Both the position numbers and the translations under genes were made by a program. From positions 13,179,611 through 13,243,610 of the forward strand of contig NC_092576.1 in NCBI RefSeq assembly GCF_037975245.1: 64,000 nt of DNA, read 5' to 3'. The notes beneath the pieces were generated by a model. That model was not told the DNA's origin. It was given only the letters and a program-made list of their open reading frames with translations, and did not search any database. How positions within the stretch are numbered: position 1 is the stretch's first letter; every line of letters begins with the position of its first letter. This document shows positions 10,901-21,505 of this stretch, piece after piece. Source of the DNA: Apostichopus japonicus (taxonomy: Eukaryota; Echinodermata; Holothuroidea; Aspidochirotida; Stichopodidae).

Positions 10901-12763
10901 GTTATGGAAAACAACTCCCTGTTTGAATGCAGTTCTCACCAACTTGTCGCAGAATCAACATAAAACTGGAAGGTTTCGGGAATAATAGGCTCTCACCTTT
11001 CTGTTTGTTTTGTTCGATCTCGTTAATAGATACATCAAACGTTAGACTAAGGTTCAATTCTCCTTTTGGTACTTTCCCGGTGGGGGGGGGGGGTCATTAG
11101 TGAGAAGCTTCTTTGACACATTTGTCCCGACCATACACGAAAATCATTTTACTTAATGTAAAGGTTGATACAACATTGATGAATTTCTCGCAAAAAAAAA
11201 AAAATGAATGGAGTGAATTAGACCCAGAGTATTAGGAAAGTTGCACCCCGAAACTACATATTTTTGTCGTCAATAAGTTCTGAATCATGTTAGCTAGGAA
11301 AGCTGTATATATCTACATACATTCCGTGGTCCAGTGTGTTCATATATATTGTGCTGGCGAGTACATTTCAATTATACATATATAATCTGCTTGATTTGGA
11401 TTTTCATAAAATAACTCCATAAATCACACAGAAACAAAACTTTACGGAAATCACACTCCGCTATTTGTGTATTATTTTGGACAGGTTCATCCTTAACATG
11501 CGCTATCCTGGTAGCTTTCCTTGACCGAAGCACAGATTATGAATCGGCTAACTAGTAAGTAATATATCTTTGGCAAAGAATTAAATTCATTTGTTCATTA
11601 ATCGCATAAAAACACCTTGTTTTAATCCTTGCCAGAGCACACCTGACTGGCCTCACCTGACCGGGACGTAGGCTGATTAACTCGTTTATTAACAGTAGTA
11701 CAAATGCTTGTTTTTTGTTTCTGTTTTTGTTTATATTTTTTGTTCGTTTCAGTGTGATACTTTACAGGATTACAAGTTCGTTCATTAATAGAGCCAATTA
11801 ATTGAATCAATTAAACAGCAAAAAAGAAAAGGCAGAAATACAACACACGAAGAATAACTCGCGTTACAAAACTTGACAAACAATTCCAGTGCAATATATA
11901 TCCCTTAGAGTTAGGATGATCCACAATAGTAACGTAGTAATATGCATTTAGTCTGAAATAACTCAATAGGCAAAGCAAACTATTACTTTGAAAGTTATAT
12001 TTGCATACATCTTGCTATTACGAAACTTGCACTGATGAATGTCTTAGAGCCATTTCCCACTCACATAATCAGAAACATTAATTGCATGTATGTAATGTTG
12101 AGTAAACGTAGTGCAGTATCTACCTCCGTTACATCATACAATAAAATAAAAATTGTGAATATATAATTACAAATGTCAAATTAATACAACGCATGACGCT
12201 TTGCATAATGTTTGTTTTATGTATTTAATACGAAAAATAGCACAAATTTTTATATTCTTTGTTTCCAAAGCTGTTTCATCCATCCTGGGTACGCCCTCTA
12301 TTTCGGATTCCTAGCAGAGGTCTGTGCGATGTTTTTATTCAATTTGATCATATTCGTGATGGTCATCCGGAAAGTCCTCTGTCGTCCAGTGATGGTCAGT
12401 AAAGCCAAGGAACATGCTAAGAGGAATGAAATCATCATAAGAATTCGACATGGTGTTCTCTTCTGGTTCGTTCTCGGCCTCTCGTGGATTTTTGGATTTC
12501 TTGCAGCTGTCGACCAATCAACTCTCATCTTTGACTATCTGTATTGCATATTCATTGCCTTGCAAGGTTTTCTGATGTTTTTGCTACTTTGTGTAGCAAA
12601 TCCTGACTTCAGAAAACGGTTTTCTGTGCAGAAAAGAAGCGAGAGCAGTCGAAGCCTTGGCACATCTAAACTTAGAAGTCCATCGACTGAAAAATCGACA
12701 TCGGAACCCAACCAGAGTGAGATCTCTGGAAATAAGAATATTATCAAAACATCTACTTGTTAA
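1861..12763 (+). CDS. adhesion G protein-coupled receptor with N-terminal LU (three-finger) domain, 5' partial
   Basis: Plasma-membrane receptor of the adhesion GPCR class. Exons read as 1861-1986, 3700-3903, 6038-6084, 6677-6841, 6978-7333, 7833-8044, 8356-8523, 9497-9606, 10017-10279, 11485-11554 and 12271-12763 (stop TAA). All junctions are GT-AG and the phases match, except for one apparent extra base near 7302. About 743 residues are visible: a ten-cysteine LU domain, a short linker, a GAIN domain, a GPS, seven transmembrane helices and a Ser-rich cytoplasmic tail of about 60 residues. Family hallmarks are the four GPS cysteines, SFAVLI after the GPS, LGLSWIFGF in TM6 and ALQGFLMF in TM7. 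The first visible exon is entered in phase 1, so a signal-peptide exon must lie upstream; none was seen in 1-1860. An alternative junction between the LU exon and the linker (3893 to 6010, phase 0) also keeps frame. The LU exons could instead belong to a separate gene, but phase continuity argues against this. Confidence 0.85.
2774..3094. mobile_element. long-TIR MITE, copy A
   Basis: About 150-bp imperfect inverted arms begin CACCCGATACACACAGAG and end ..GTGAATCGGCTG, around an AT-rich loop. The arms contain GGATTACAGTAAGAACTGAG and its inverse. Same family as 5595-5905, 8898-9151 and 16347-16655. It lies in the intron between the two LU exons. Confidence 0.85.
3390..3585. repeat. minisatellite built on AGTACATGATCGTA
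   Basis: About eight degenerate copies of a 24-30 bp unit centred on the near-palindrome TACATGATCGTA, inside the intron between the LU exons. Confidence 0.75.
3700..3903 (+). CDS. exon: second half of LU domain
   Basis: After TTTATCTACAG the frame carries LLRGC and then FVCFCGTNLCNE. The latter is the C-x-C..LCN end signature of three-finger proteins, here with CFC instead of the usual CC. Ten cysteines are present over the two exons. The donor chosen is TTTAA|GTAAGT (phase 1); a weaker one, CCG|GTTAGT at 3893, would leave phase 0. If unspliced the frame stops 14 codons later with no GPI-like hydrophobic tail, so this is not an ordinary GPI-anchored Ly6 protein. Confidence 0.78.
4414..4752. 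mobile_element. nonautonomous hAT-like element
   Basis: The ends are CAGTGGCGTAGGAAGG and GGTTCCTACGCCCTTG (inverted). Both sides are flanked by the exact 8-bp duplication TTTACAAT (4406-4413 and 4753-4760), the size made by hAT transposases. No transposase is encoded. Truncated relatives lie near 28400-28642 and 31570-31822. Confidence 0.9.
5595..5905. mobile_element. long-TIR MITE, copy B
   Basis: Same arms as copy A, beginning CACCCTATACACACAGAGAA and ending TTTGAATCGGTTG. Complete but diverged. Intronic. Confidence 0.85.
6038..7333 (+). CDS. exons: linker and GAIN subdomain A / start of B
   Basis: Exons 6038-6084, 6677-6841 and 6978-7333. The text is helical and acidic (KPAEDLETILSGIAY, then SALESVVGRGVSS, then VIRAVNNLIEADG), followed by NIGVVSINVVPS, GGTNEIYGDARA and SVPAKVLKLLDG. 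This order matches the helical GAIN-A subdomain running into GAIN-B strands. The last exon opens in one frame and must finish in the +1 frame to reach the good donor GATG|GTAATA, because the original frame stops at TGA 7329-7331. One surplus base, probably near 7302, would explain this. Confidence 0.72.
7833..8044 (+). CDS. exon: GAIN subdomain B with RRKR and acidic insert
   Basis: The exon enters in phase 1 and leaves in phase 0. It begins TGVEVPISFIIYDSDTLF, a typical GAIN-B strand pair, and ends YPIISQFFILE. Between them sit R-R-K-R (7907-7918), which fits the furin consensus, and an Asp/Glu run (7961-8002) with 10 acidic residues in 14. Confidence 0.8.
8356..8523 (+). CDS. exon: GPS motif lacking the cleavage nucleophile
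   Basis: This 56-codon exon carries the complete GPS cysteine set (SCVVW, ESCKM, TVCSCKH) and the EGFWSDESC block. It ends C-S-C-K-H-I-G-S-F-A-V-L-I. The family consensus is H-L, cleavage, then T or S followed by x-F-A-V. Here the +1 residue is glycine (codon 8503-8505), so self-cleavage is not expected, although the His general base (8497-8499) remains. Confidence 0.85.
8898..9151. mobile_element. long-TIR MITE, copy C (left end missing)
   Basis: The left arm starts internally at GAATCGTGCTATAAA; the right arm is complete to GAATCGGGTG. It is in the intron after the GPS exon. Confidence 0.8.
9497..12763 (+). CDS. exons: seven-transmembrane domain and C-tail
   Basis: TM1 is in 9497-9606 (LYYITFIGSIISGM). 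TM2-TM4 begin in 10017-10279, with IHINLCLSLL, the TM3 cysteine HCAAL, and LAWMSAEALNMYY. TM4 finishes in 11485-11554. TM5-TM7 lie in 12271-12763, starting with the ECL2 cysteine (YCFIHPG) that pairs with the TM3 cysteine in this class. TM6 has LGLSWIFGF and TM7 has ALQGFLMFLLL. The tail is rich in Ser, Thr and Lys. A 406-bp hAT element lies in the intron after 10279. Confidence 0.92.
10374..10779. mobile_element. nonautonomous hAT element (CAGGGTTGTCCAAC family)
   Basis: The inverted ends are CAGGGTTGTCCAAC and GTTGGACAACCCTG. The exact 8-bp duplication CTCTAACC occurs at 10366-10373 and 10780-10787. The 5' part is a GGCCCGC-rich imperfect repeat. The same family is at 22354-22768, and a truncated copy lies at 52649-52884. 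It sits in a receptor intron. Confidence 0.95.
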
Positions 12764-13164
12764 AACACAGCAAACAAAAAAATCTATGAATTATCAGCCT
12801 AAGTGCTGATTTCAACTTCTAACTAGACAATTATATAGTTTAGATTATTAAGAAAAAATGAAACAACGACACTTTTCATGTGAACTTCAGATGATGACTT
12901 TATCCATTTAGCTCTTTCCAGATTTTTTACAATAGACCACAAATTTGGAAAAATTCATATCTTTGCGATACAAAATGCTCTGATAATTCAAACATTTTGC
13001 AGCAGTTTTGCTAAGCGATCAATGTTAGTCAGCAAAAGTTATATTTGAGCCGAATCAGATATAACCACACATGCATGTAATTAGCTGCTTCTAGAATGAT
13101 ACTTGGACTGATGGAATTGCTAATTGTTACCTAACATTGTCACAAGGTATCTATAGGACGAACC

Positions 13165-13170
13165 AATAAA
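13165..13170 (+). terminator. candidate poly(A) signal of the receptor gene
   Basis: AATAAA about 400 bp after the receptor stop codon, and before the satellite that starts near 13385. No transcript evidence is available. Confidence 0.4.
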
Positions 13171-13290
13171 GCCCAATTATACAAAGTATCACGGGGAAAA
13201 GAACATTTGGCAATGTAAATTTTAAGAGATTTACTCTGTTCCTCCAAGTGAATCACGAATGTTATGATACGCTTAAACTAATACTTATTA

Positions 13291-15981
13291 ATACAATATA
13301 TTTGTTTCCATTTTAGAGGAATTGATTCCATTTTTATTATGTTTTTATTAGACGAAAGGTGTTTCAAAATGTTTGACAATACAAATTAAAGTGGCATTGT
13401 ATGTCATTTTTGTCATTGAAATATACAAATCATGTACGAAATTTCGTCTAATAAATAGTCCATTTTTACAACAATTGGACGGATTATGAGATTATTATTG
13501 ACTGGCAGGTTATCGAAAGGGCGCCAAAGATCCCACCCATGATTTTGGAATGAAATAAAAAGTCACGATTTTGGCCAAAATTGAGAAAATCATAAGGGTA
13601 TAGCCTTACAAAATGATCAAATTTGGCCTAAAAATGACACTTCTCAAATTTCATTTGGAACGCATTTTTCGGATTCACGTGGCTTATAAGCTCCTTTTCT
13701 TGTAGATTAAAGTGGCATTTTATGGCATTTTACGCCCTAAAAATATTCAAATCATGTTCGAAATTTCGTTAAATAAGTAAAACATTTTTGCAACATTGGG
13801 ACGGATTATGAGATTATAATTGACTGGCAGGTAATCAGAAGTGCGCCAACGATCCCAAGCATGATTTTGGAATGAAATAAAAAAGTCACGATTTTGGCCA
13901 AAATTGAGAAAAATCATCAGGGTATATATCTTACAAAATGATCAACCTTGCCTAAAAATGACACTTCCTAATTTTCACTTGGACGCATTTTTCGGATTCA
14001 CGTAGCTTATAAGCTGATTTTCTTGTAGATTAAAGTGCCATTTTATGGCATTTTACGCCCTCTTAATATTCTAATCATGTTCGAAATTTCGTCATAATAA
14101 ATAGTGCATTTTTGCAACATTGGGACGGAATTATGAGATTATTATTGACTGGCAGCTAATCAGAAGTGCGCCAACGATCCCACGCATGATTTTGGAATAA
14201 AATAAAAAAGTCACGATTTTGGCCCAAATTGAGAAAATTCATAAGGGTATAGCCTTACAAAATGATCAAATTTGGCCTAAAATGACACTGCTCAAATTTC
14301 AGTTGGAACGCATTTTTCGGATTCACGTAGCTTATAAGCTGATTTTCTTGTAGATTAAAGTGGCATTTTATGGCATTTTACGCCCTTAAAATATTCAAAT
14401 CATGTTTGAAATTTCGTCATAATAAATAGTGCATTTTTGCAACAATGGGACGGATTATGAGATTATTATTGACTGGCAGCTAATCAGAAGTGCGCCAACG
14501 ATCCCGCGCATGATTTTGGAATGAAATAAAAAAGTCACGATTTTGGCCAAAATTGAGAAAATTCATAAGGGTATATATCTTACAAACAAATCAAGTTTGG
14601 CCCAATATGACACTGCTCAAATTTCAGTTGGGAAGCATATTTCGGATTCATGTGGCTTATAAGCTGATTTTCTAGAAGATTAAAGTGGCATTTTATGGCA
14701 TTTTACGCCCTTAAAATATTCAAATCATGTTTGAAATTTCTTCATTATAAATAGTGCATTTTTGCAACAATGGGACGGATAATGGGATTATAATCGACTG
14801 GCAGGTAATCAGAAAGGCACCAACGATCCCGCGCATGATTTTGGAATGAAATAGAAAAGTCACGATTTTGGCCGAAATTGAGAAAAATCATAATGGTATA
14901 ACCTTACAAAATGATCAACCTTGCCTAAAAATGACACTTCCTAATTTTCACTTGGACGCATTTTTCGGATTCACGTAGCTTATAAGCTGATTTTCTTGTA
15001 GATTAAAGTGGCATTTTATGGCATTTTACGCCCTTAAAATATTCAAATCATGTTTGAAATTTCGTCATAATAAATAGTGCATTTTAGCAACAATGGGACG
15101 GATTATGAGATTATTATTGACTGGCAGCTAATCAGAAGTTCGCCAACGATCCCATGTATGATTTTGGAATGAAATAAAAAAGTCACCATTTTAGCCAAAA
15201 TTGAGAAAAATTATCAGGGTATAGCCTTACAAAATGATCAAATTTCTCCCCAAAATGACACTTCTCAAATTTCACTTGGGACGCATATTTCGGATTCCCG
15301 TAGCTTATAAGCTGCTTTTCTTGAAGATTAAAGTGGCATTGTATGGCATTTTTTGCCCTTAAAATATTCAAATCATGTTAGAAATTTCGTCATAATAAAT
15401 AGTGCATTTTTGCAACAATGGGACGGATTATGGGATTATTATTGACTGGCAGCTAATCAGAAAGGCGCCAACGATCCCATGAATGATTTGGGAATGAAAT
15501 AATAAATTCACGATTTTGGCCAAAATTGAGAAAAATCATAGGGTATAGCCTTACAAAATGATCAAATTTGGCCTAAAAATGACAATTTTCAAATTTCACT
15601 TGGGACGCATATTTCGGATTCCCGTAGCTTATAAGCTGCTTTTCTTGAAGATTAAAGTGGCATTGTACGGCCTTTTTCGCCCTAAAATATTCAAATCATG
15701 TTAGAAATTTCGTCATAATAAATAGTGCATTTTTGCAACAATGGGACGGATTATGGGATTATTATTGACTGGCAGGTAATCAGAAGGGTGCCAACGATCC
15801 CACGTATGATTTGGGAATGAAATAAAAAGTCACGATGTTGGCCAAAATATTAAAGTTACATTGTATGGCATTTTACGCCCTCTTTATACAATATTTTTGT
15901 TTCCATTTTAGCGGAATCGATTCCATTTTTATTATGTTATATATTATATATTAGACGAAAGGTGTTTCAAAATGTTTGACA
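13291..15981. repeat. 324-bp satellite array bounded by direct repeats
   Basis: Units are marked by ATTAAAGTGGCATT at 13385, 13706, 14029, 14354, 14679, 15002, 15326 and 15651, a spacing of 321-325 bp. There are seven units, and a shortened last one joins at 15847. Outside the array, 13291-13378 and 15886-15981 are direct copies of one sequence (ATTCCATTTTTATTATG .. AGACGAAAGGTGTTTCAAAA). No open frame persists through the units. Confidence 0.92.
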
Positions 15982-16165
15982 CACTAATAAAACACAATAT
16001 AATACTCAGAAAATCATCATCTTTGACTTTTGATATGTGATTTATAACTTAAATCAATATTAGATACACTGTATTATGATAGTGGATGGTACTGTTATCT
16101 TTTCACAGATATAGTTATACTCTGTATATAGGTATCGTAGTATTCTGGTTGTGTATGGATATAGT
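15982..16165. other. unassigned AT-rich spacer
   Basis: No gene, repeat or motif that I can support. Confidence 0.3.
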
Positions 16166-16868
16166 GTGTTCTTAAGTGATCTAACTTGGATATAAAATCA
16201 ATGATCATTCTTTGCCTATAGACAAAACAATTTCATGAATATATTTGGTACGTTTGAAACAACTGCGATATGTTGGTCCATGATGATGTACCATAGAACT
16301 GTGCATGAACAAGATGGGACAAATTGTTGATTAGCGTGTTAATTAACACCCGATACACACGGAGAACACAGTTACTACTGTAAAATGTTAAAGTTTTGTA
16401 CCACAGTAAAATCTGGATCGTGCCATAAATCGGTAGCATGTGCAACTACGTTTACAGTAAGGACTGAGGATATGTGTAATTCCAACAAATCAAGTTGTTA
16501 GGATTTTTTGGGATTACACGTATCCTCAGTTCTTACTGTAAACCTAATAGCACATGCTACCGATTTATCAGATTTGTCAGCACGATCCAGTATTTACTGT
16601 GGTACAAAACTTTAAGATTTACAGTAGTTACTGTAATCTCTGTGTTAATCGGCTGTAAATAAATAAGTGCTTTCTTTGATGTTTATAGGTTAGTGTGTTC
16701 TTAATTGATCTAACTTGGATATAAAATCAATCATTCTTTGCCTAGAAGAAACAATTTCATGAACATATTTGGTACGTTTGAAACAACTGCGATATGTTGG
16801 TCCATGCTGATGTAATATAGAACGTTACATGTATACAAGTTGACACAAATTGTTGATTAGCGTGTGAA
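16166..16868. repeat. about 180-bp direct duplication, one copy carrying a MITE
   Basis: 16166-16345 and 16690-16868 are about 85-90 percent alike. Shared landmarks are GATCTAACTTGGATATAAAA, GGTACGTTTGAAACAACTGC and TTGTTGATTAGCGTGT. The MITE at 16347-16655 interrupts the first copy; the second copy is an unoccupied equivalent site. Confidence 0.85.
16347..16655. mobile_element. long-TIR MITE, copy D
   Basis: The best preserved copy: CACCCGATACACACGGAGAA at the left, GTGTTAATCGGCTG at the right. Comparison with the empty paralogous site near 16865 suggests a TAA target duplication, as PIF/Harbinger elements make. Copies A and B do not confirm this. Confidence 0.85.
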
Positions 16869-17029
16869 ATAAATAAATGCCCTCTTTGAACTAACATCGT
16901 CGATGACGAAAATTAATGTGATATCGATAGGGGTTATAGAACCAGCAGAGACCTCTAAGTATGACTGGAAGAAAAAGAGATGCATGTAATGATGTCTAAA
17001 TATGATATTCGAAATGATGGCGTGGATTA

Positions 17030-17374
17030 ATAATAATAATAATTTTATATAGCGCCAAACAAACTATAAAATATTCTCGTAGCGCTTAACATAATCATAA
17101 CAATTATAACATATGCTTTGATGAAAAGATACGTTTTGAAAGCTGATTTGAAACCGTTCACAGTGTTGCACATTTTTACATGTTCTGGAAGTGAGTTCCA
17201 CAGGCACGGTGCACTGGATGCGAACGTTCTCAAGCCGTAAGTCTGTGTTTTTACTCTAGGGATGAGTAACATCAGCGATGAATTAGAGCGAAGTGAACGT
17301 GTGGATGATGGTCGGAGCTGAAACAAGTTGATGAGGTATCTTGGTCCTACATTGTGCATACATTTGAACACCAT
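17030..17374 (-). mobile_element. LINE 3' fragment (reverse-transcriptase tail, CR1/L2-like)
   Basis: The minus-strand frame ends with the widespread C-terminal block of CR1/L2/Jockey-type ORF2: KCMHNVGPRYLINLF, then TYGLRTFASSAPCLWNSLPE and FKSAFKTYLF. A short 3' UTR follows, with GGCGCTATATAAAATTATTATTATT. The 5' truncation is typical of target-primed insertion. Confidence 0.8.
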
Positions 17375-17399
17375 CAGAAGTAGTTTGTAGTTACAAAGT

Positions 17400-18740
17400 T
17401 AATACAAGTTTCCAGAAACAGAACCTACCACACACAAACATTGAAAAAACGCTTGCAAATTGTTTTAAATAATTCAATGAAATAACTATTTCAAATAGTT
17501 TTCTTTTGTTGATTCTGCGACAATATCAGATGAAATTATTTCGCAAATATGATGTTACATGCGCTATATATTTTTTCAAATAACCTACATATTAGAAACT
17601 TTGCCTCCCATATTAAACTGAAATGTATAACTTGTTTGTCAACAATGGAAGTTTTGTTATAGTTGAACCAATCCGTGATATGTTGTCAGTATACGGTATC
17701 TTCTCAATATTACATTCTCTGTCAATGGTGTCGCTTTGTTTTCCAGAATTATCCAGAGATAGTTTCTTTAACATCTTCAATCTAAATAGACCCCAGACTA
17801 AGATGCTACAATCATCCCGTCTTTAAACAACTTGGGATGATTTGTTTTGCTTAACTTCCATTGTAATTGCTCGAAGCCATATTTTCTTTGTTGGAGTAGA
17901 GTGGTTGTTGAGCTAAAATGGAGTCTTTTCTCATGACTCCGTCCGTTTGTTGATCATTTGCCAAATATGCTCTTCTAAGATCAGCACATATATTAAGTAA
18001 AACACAAAAAAAATGCCGTGCTGTTTATATGCTGATCTGTTAGCGTGTCAACTGTTTTTACCCTAGTTTAGCAATTGTTATTAATAATGTGTTATGGATA
18101 AGATCTTCATATTTGCATCTTGTAAATCTAAATTAGATGGTTCGCAACAGCAACCCTTTACGCTGAATGAAGGAAACAAAACGGAATAAAAAGATTCATG
18201 TTAATCTATGTTATCTTTCTGCAAAAGTGAATGGATAAAAGTGATAAACATCTACTAAATGTTACTTTCTTCTGTTTGTCACAAAGAAGGGAAAGATTGT
18301 GTCCAATAATCCAGTGTAGTATAATAACGCAATGTCGATGTCGATGCCCCATTAATCGAGTTTCTAACTGGTTTTCTATGTTCTACTCATACGGGTACGG
18401 TGAGGTTTGGGGCTTTGATAAATTTGAGCCAAGTTGAAACATTTCATGAAACAAATCTGTAAACAAATGATAATACTCCACAAGTATACCTATAGAATTG
18501 CATGGCTTCGAAATCTAAAGTCGTTATTTATCCCAATTTAAGTCATTTTTGGAGGAAAGATAATAGAAACCTTCCCGATGTTCCGTCACAATTACCAGGA
18601 CTTACTGTAGTGCTGCTGCCACCATTATCGGTACTGCTCTCTGTAATGGATGTAATTAACATACCAATAAAACGTTTATGAATATGCATAAATGAATAAC
18701 AAGTTTATGCTTATAACTACCAATCATAATTCTCTGTAAT
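17400..18740. other. unassigned AT-rich stretch
   Basis: Short frames only (for example 17623-17826) with no domain signature or splice context. No repeat was recognised by eye. Confidence 0.3.
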
Positions 18741-18789
18741 CTTGTGTTATTACCTGCAGTCGAGCTTGTCAATGTATTTCTCTCGTGGC

Positions 18790-20815
18790 TGGCATCTGTA
18801 TTACCTTATTATATTAATTATTATATCTTGATTACATCACTCCTGTGTATACTCCGTTCATTGCACTGGCTTCCCATCTCTCAGCGCATCCAGTTTAAGA
18901 TCCTACTTCACACCTACAAAGCGATCAACGGGCTTGCCCCTCAATATTACTGACCTCTTACTCCTTTGCGTCGGTCAACTACAGTTACGCTTCCCTCTTC
19001 CAATCATGCGCACTTGCAATTAACTCCTGGTCCACGTACCCGCACCAGCGACGTAGCCAGGAATTTGAAAGGGGGGGGGGTGCACTTTTTGCGATTGATA
19101 TGGATTTTCAAAGTTGTAGGTACGACTATCTGAGCAGAGCGCCACCATCAGTTGGCGCGGAGCGTACAAGAAACTTTTTGGTTTTACAAACCCCCAAGAT
19201 GGCTGGAAACGGCCCTTCCCGAGTGTTCATTCTGGTTCCCTGGCCTCTTGCTAACTTGAGACACCTCATTCAATATCACTTTTAAACCCAAAAAACAAAT
19301 GAGTTAAAATAGTACGTAATTCAATACTACATAATGTATTTAAAATTAGCAAGGTACATGTACAGAGTAGTCTTACGTTTCAACTTCTGATACTTATAGA
19401 TACAAAGATAGGCCTGAAATGTCTTTGATATAACTATAGCCAGTAATTGTCTTTGATACAACTGTAGCTATTAAATGTTTAAGTTAGCCTAATAAGAGAA
19501 GGCGAGAGGTATCCGACGATTGCAATCTGATGCAAATTTCTCAACTGTTTTCTCAACTGAAATATTATCTGCGTAAACGGGTTCTTAACTACATGTTAAA
19601 AAACTGACAAGATCGGATCCTAGTCTTTTTCGGCGGGTAGAGTGTTGAATGAAACGGCACGCGATAGAAATGGCAACCTAGATGACAGAAGAATAGGTCA
19701 CCTAATTTAGCCATATTCTTGCTACGTTCATTTCAATAGTTTTTCCTGTCTATAGACTCTTAAACTCGTCCAGCAAGCTTATCGATTTGAATTATGGGTG
19801 TTTTTAAAAAAAAGATAACTTGGCCAAAACAAATGTAGGCCCGGGCCTACAGTGCTACATACTGGCTACGCCCCTGATCATATGATATCATAATCAGTAG
19901 ATTTTGTTTCCTGTTTGAATTCTTTTACATGTTCTTTTACATAATATATCAGAAAGACAAACATAGTGCTCTTTTACAAGTTTTCCAGTAGGATGATTCT
20001 TGTTTATTGTCCAATGTCTGGACTTTAATACATTTGACGAACTTAACTGATGGACAATATAAACTTTCATATTTTGTAATATTGCCGGATATGCAGTGGC
20101 CTAAAAACAAATATCGTTATCGCAGTGCATTAGCAGTGTAATAATTATTTATAGGAAGTGCGTACCACGTACGATTGCTAGCTTAGCTTCATAACATGCT
20201 GTTCGTGCAACACCTTAGGACGACTCATAGAACCAAGGTTGTCGACGTTGTTGTGCATACAGTTCGTGACATTCCATAGAGTGCGGTTAGGTAGGCAATA
20301 TGTATTTTATTACACAGTGGCCAACTGTAGGCTTGTAATTGGCTATCAGCTAAATTTAGCTAATTGCATCTGCCAAACTAAGTAAGTAGTTGAATCAGTA
20401 GGCGTGAATGTTACTACGATTACAATCGAGTTAACGGAGCTGACGAGTATTCAAGATCAAAAGAGCACTGACAAAATACCATGCTAAAAAACGACAGTTT
20501 AAAAAAAAATCGACACTGAAAGGGGGGGAGCGGTCGCTCCCTCTGCTCCCCCCTGGCTACGTCCCTGACCCGCACTCGTTATGGCGATAGTGCCTTTTCT
20601 GTCACTGCCCCTTCTCTTTGGAACAAACTCCCATTTCACGTTCGTGACTCTCCCTCCCTTTGTATTTTCAAGAGACAACTTAAAACATTTCTGATTAATT
20701 CCTAGTTTTTTCCCCCTTGGTTTCCTTTGTCTCTTTCCTACTTTGTAAAGCGCTTTGAAACGCTGTATTAAGCGCTATATAAGTGTAATTTATTATTACT
20801 ATTATTATTATTATT
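18790..20815 (+). mobile_element. LINE 3' fragment split by a hAT insertion
   Basis: 18853-19045 encodes SLHWLPISQRIQFKILLHTY, YKAINGLAPQYY, and then LTPGPRT after one stop. The reading resumes at 20568 with RYGDSAFSVTAPSLWNKLPF, IFKRQLKTFL and the tail AAGCGCTATATAAGTG(ATT)n. The 1.52 kb in between is the hAT element 19046-20567. The same LINE family is at 56935-57360. Confidence 0.88.
19046..20567. mobile_element. 1.52-kb nonautonomous hAT element inside a LINE
   Basis: The inverted ends are CAGCGACGTAGCCAGG and CCTGGCTACGTCCCTG. The exact 8-bp duplication ACCCGCAC is at 19038-19045 and 20568-20575. An internal CTGGCTACGCCCCTG at 19861-19875 resembles an end, so it may be composite. No transposase frame. 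Confidence 0.93.
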
Positions 20816-21240
20816 CTCTTTGTTGTTGCATGTCAGTGTCTCTAATACCTCAATACATAAAGAGAAAAAAATAAACTGAAACTGAAACTACCACAATCAT
20901 TTAGATGTTTATGAATTAATTTAAATTGTTATCATGAAGGGTTTCTCTCTACAAAACGTTGTTATTCAGAGTATTAGAACTTAGGCGAACCCATCAATAA
21001 TCATGAATGATATACCACTGTGAAGTTCCTGAAAACCGTTGTTAAAGACATTTTCATTCATACTTAGTAAAGATTCCTGAATCCTATTGGTCCATTCAGG
21101 TCAGCTGACCGTGGTTAATCCTGTGAGTAACGCACGGTAAAATTACGGGGCATCACTTTAATAAATCTTTGGTTATATGTAACCAAAAATGTTTTGTTTT
21201 ATGATTTTTCCCCCACACAAATGGTAGTGTATGAATGAAC

Positions 21241-21405
21241 GGGGTTAATCAACGGTCTAGCGTGCGTTACTCACATGATTAATGCACTCCGGGTGTTAAT
21301 GCTATCGCTGGATGCACTCGGGCTCCGCCCTCGTGCATCGCTTGCATTATCCCCCGATCGTGCATTAATCCTGTGAGTAACGCACGCTAGACCGTTGATT
21401 AACCC
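21241..21405. mobile_element. foldback element
   Basis: GGGGTTAATCAACGGTCTAG..GTGCGTTACTCAC at 21241-21287 is matched by its reverse complement at 21359-21405, with a GC-rich centre that itself folds (TGCACTCGGGC / GCCCTCGTGCA). A partial extra arm (GTTAATCCTGTGAGTAACGC) lies at about 21113-21135. Confidence 0.85.
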
Positions 21406-21505
21406 CTTATTTAAAAGACATGGATGGCAGCGGAAAAGTCAGACAATGCAGGAGTTAGTAATCCCCCAACTCTAATGAGACGCTGTGTAATACATACACA
21501 CAACG

